This document shows, piece after piece, positions 6,323 through 7,782 of a stretch of DNA of 7,782 nucleotides (its first letter is position 1; the number at the start of each line of letters is the position of its first letter). Under the pieces are notes generated by a model that was given only the letters and a program-made list of their open reading frames with translations, was not told the origin of the DNA and searched no databases. The stretch comes from an uncultured Methanobrevibacter sp. Lineage in GTDB: Archaea > Methanobacteriota > Methanobacteria > Methanobacteriales > Methanobacteriaceae. The stretch is taken from assembly GCA_905235495.1 (NCBI GenBank), contig CAJOMK010000057.1, forward strand, positions 1 through 7,782. The letters are read 5' to 3'. The translations under genes and the position numbers were made by a program.

Positions 6323-7441
6323 ATGATTAATGTTAAGGATTTTGTTGAATATTTAAATTTATTAGGAATTGATTTCTTTTGTGGAGTTCCAGATTCACAA
6401 TTAAGTCCATTTTGTGATTATATAGAAGAGAACTGCAACAACACAATAGCTGCAAATGAAGGAAATGCAGTTGGAATCGCTTCAGGATATCATTTATCCA
6501 CATCTAAAGTTCCTCTCGTATATCTTCAGAACTCTGGATTGGGAAATACAGTTAATCCAATATGCTCATTAACACATGAAAAAGTCTATTCAATCCCTAT
6601 CGTTTATATAATCGGTTGGAGAGGCCAACCTGGCGTTCACGATGAGCCCCAACATGCTAAACAAGGGGAAATCACATTAGACTTATTGGAAATTTTAGAC
6701 ATTGATTATATTGTAATCAATAAGGAAACGGATTTAGAGGACATAAAAGACATATTTGAAAATGACTTTTTAGAAAAACTAAAATTAGGCGCTAGCGTTG
6801 CAATCGTTGTATCAAAATCTTCTTTTGAGGATTATAAAATAGAAAAATCCAATGAAAATGCCCTATCTCGTGAGGAAGCAATCCAAAAGGTTGTTGATTG
6901 CTTATCTGAAGAAGACATCATAGTTTCCACTACAGGAAAAACTTCAAGAGAACTGTTTGAATATAGGGAAACTAAGAATCAAGGTCATGAAAATGACTTT
7001 TTAACTGTAGGATCAATGGGACATTCCTCAAGCATTGCTTTAGGAATTGCCTTGAACAATAAAGAAAGAAAAATCATTTGTTTTGATGGAGACGGATCAG
7101 TATTGATGCACATGGGTGCAATCAGCACAATAGGATCCAAGAATCCTGAAAACTTTTATCACATAATGTTCAATAACTCTGCACATGAAAGTGTGGGAGG
7201 ATTACCAACTGTAATGTCTGATATATGCATATCAAATGTATTTTCAGCTTGCAAATACAATAATGTTTATAATGCTTCAAATATTGATGAATTGAATGAA
7301 GTTTTACCAAAATTCCTTAATGATAAAGGACCGGTATTTTTAAATATTAATGTAAGCATTGAATCTCGTAAGGACTTAGGTAGACCAACCACCAGCCCTA
7401 TCGAAAATAAAAATAGTTTTATGAAAAAATTACAAAAATAA
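6323..7441 (+). CDS. aepY: Phosphonopyruvate decarboxylase
   Basis: This thiamine-diphosphate enzyme decarboxylates phosphonopyruvate to phosphonoacetaldehyde, pulling the unfavourable mutase reaction forward. The 372-residue length is typical. Motifs in order are GVPDS at 21-25 and ANEGNAVGIASGYH at 44-57, whose E46 is the expected cofactor-activating Glu. QNSGLGNTVNP follows at 69-79, then GWRGQPGVHDEPQH at 98-111. The ThDP/Mg motif runs from GDGS (256-259) to NN (284-285), with HESVGGLPT at 288-296. GGTGG at 6314-6318, four bases upstream, supports the ATG. It lies 58 bp after the mutase gene with no clear terminator between, so it is probably in the same operon. The homologous sulfopyruvate decarboxylase (ComDE) of coenzyme M synthesis is the main alternative in a methanogen. 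The mutase next door and the single fused chain argue for the phosphonate substrate. Confidence 0.92.
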   Translation: MINVKDFVEYLNLLGIDFFCGVPDSQLSPFCDYIEENCNNTIAANEGNAVGIASGYHLSTSKVPLVYLQNSGLGNTVNPICSLTHEKVYSIPIVYIIGWRGQPGVHDEPQHAKQGEITLDLLEILDIDYIVINKETDLEDIKDIFENDFLEKLKLGASVAIVVSKSSFEDYKIEKSNENALSREEAIQKVVDCLSEEDIIVSTTGKTSRELFEYRETKNQGHENDFLTVGSMGHSSSIALGIALNNKERKIICFDGDGSVLMHMGAISTIGSKNPENFYHIMFNNSAHESVGGLPTVMSDICISNVFSACKYNNVYNASNIDELNEVLPKFLNDKGPVFLNINVSIESRKDLGRPTTSPIENKNSFMKKLQK

Positions 7442-7448
7442 TCCAAAT

Positions 7449-7454
7449 AGGTGA
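7449..7454 (+). promoter_or_regulatory. Ribosome binding site of the dehydrogenase gene
   Basis: AGGTGA lies five bases before ATG 7460 and only seven bases past the decarboxylase stop. It fixes the start of the last, truncated gene and implies co-transcription with the decarboxylase. Confidence 0.65.
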
Positions 7455-7459
7455 ATAGA

Positions 7460-7782
7460 ATGGATTGGGTTTTTAATGTTCCAATTAAATTTTTTGAATA
7501 TGATTTAAAAGAATTTAAAAATCGATTAACTAGTTTTAATAATGAAAAATTGTTATTGATAGCATCTAAAAGACTAATTAGTCATTTAAACTTAAATATC
7601 GATGAATTAAGCAATTGTGAAATATTTGATGAAAGCATTGCTAACCCAGACATCCATCTTATAGATAAGGTCTTAACTGAAATTGAAAAACCTGATTTGA
7701 TAATTGCAATTGGAGGGGGCAGTTCAATAGACCTTGCCAAAGCAATCTCTGCCTTATATGAATATAAAGATAAGGATACTCT
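7460..7782 (+). CDS. Iron-type alcohol dehydrogenase, 5' part; predicted phosphonoacetaldehyde reductase
   Basis: Only the first 107 codons lie in the window; the frame is open to the right edge. The protein begins MDWVFNVPIK and has a Rossmann-like N-terminal half. At residues 85-94 it carries GGGSSIDLAK, the nucleotide-binding signature of group III (iron-type) alcohol dehydrogenases, preceded by the hydrophobic strand LIIAI. The metal-binding His/Asp residues would lie beyond the edge. It starts 18 bp after the decarboxylase stop behind a good ribosome binding site. By analogy with FomC and PhpC, which reduce phosphonoacetaldehyde to 2-hydroxyethylphosphonate, I infer the same reaction here. 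The family signature is seen directly; the substrate rests on the neighbours. Glycerol-1-phosphate or other polyol dehydrogenases of this superfamily are less likely alternatives. Confidence 0.82.
   Translation, partial: MDWVFNVPIKFFEYDLKEFKNRLTSFNNEKLLLIASKRLISHLNLNIDELSNCEIFDESIANPDIHLIDKVLTEIEKPDLIIAIGGGSSIDLAKAISALYEYKDKDT

Noticed and set aside
6323..7441. Sulfopyruvate decarboxylase (ComDE) of coenzyme M synthesis
   Set aside because: A homologous reaction and plausible in a methanogen, but the gene directly follows PEP mutase and precedes a predicted phosphonoacetaldehyde reductase, with no coenzyme M genes nearby.

Overview
The window looks like an accessory cell-surface locus from an AT-rich methanogenic archaeon, most likely Methanobrevibacter or a close relative in the Methanobacteriales. 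This is inferred from the low GC, the A/T homopolymer-rich intergenic DNA, AGGTGA/GGAGGT ribosome binding sites, TATA-like boxes upstream of genes and Lys/Asn/Ile/Glu/Asp-rich proteins. No rRNA, tRNA or marker gene confirms it.

The layout is two divergent units separated by a 384-400 bp AT-rich spacer. The leftward unit (minus strand, 3847 down to 252) reads LicD-family phospho-transferase, then UDP-glucose 4-epimerase (GalE), then a very acidic coiled-coil protein of unknown function that ends in a hairpin plus T-run. The rightward unit (plus strand, 4253 to the window edge) reads LicC/PntC-like nucleotidyltransferase, cytidylyltransferase-PEP mutase fusion (AepX), phosphonopyruvate decarboxylase (AepY) and the first 107 codons of an iron-type alcohol dehydrogenase. 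The spacer carries about five copies of a ~31-bp tandem repeat, candidate TATA boxes for both units and a small TTCGAA inverted repeat.

The rightward unit encodes a recognisable C-P bond pathway: PEP to phosphonopyruvate (mutase), to phosphonoacetaldehyde (decarboxylase), to 2-hydroxyethylphosphonate (predicted for the dehydrogenase). No aminotransferase that would make 2-aminoethylphosphonate is visible, though one could lie beyond the right edge. Two candidate cytidylyltransferases (the LicC/PntC-like protein and the N-terminal domain of the mutase) could activate the phosphonate as a CMP ester. LicD-family enzymes transfer phospho-substituents from CDP-type donors to glycans. The coherent reading is therefore a phosphonate-decorated surface glycan (phosphonoglycan) in an archaeon, with GalE supplying UDP-galactose-type sugars. 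The pathway enzymes are well supported by motifs. The final product, the order of activation and the link to LicD are inference.
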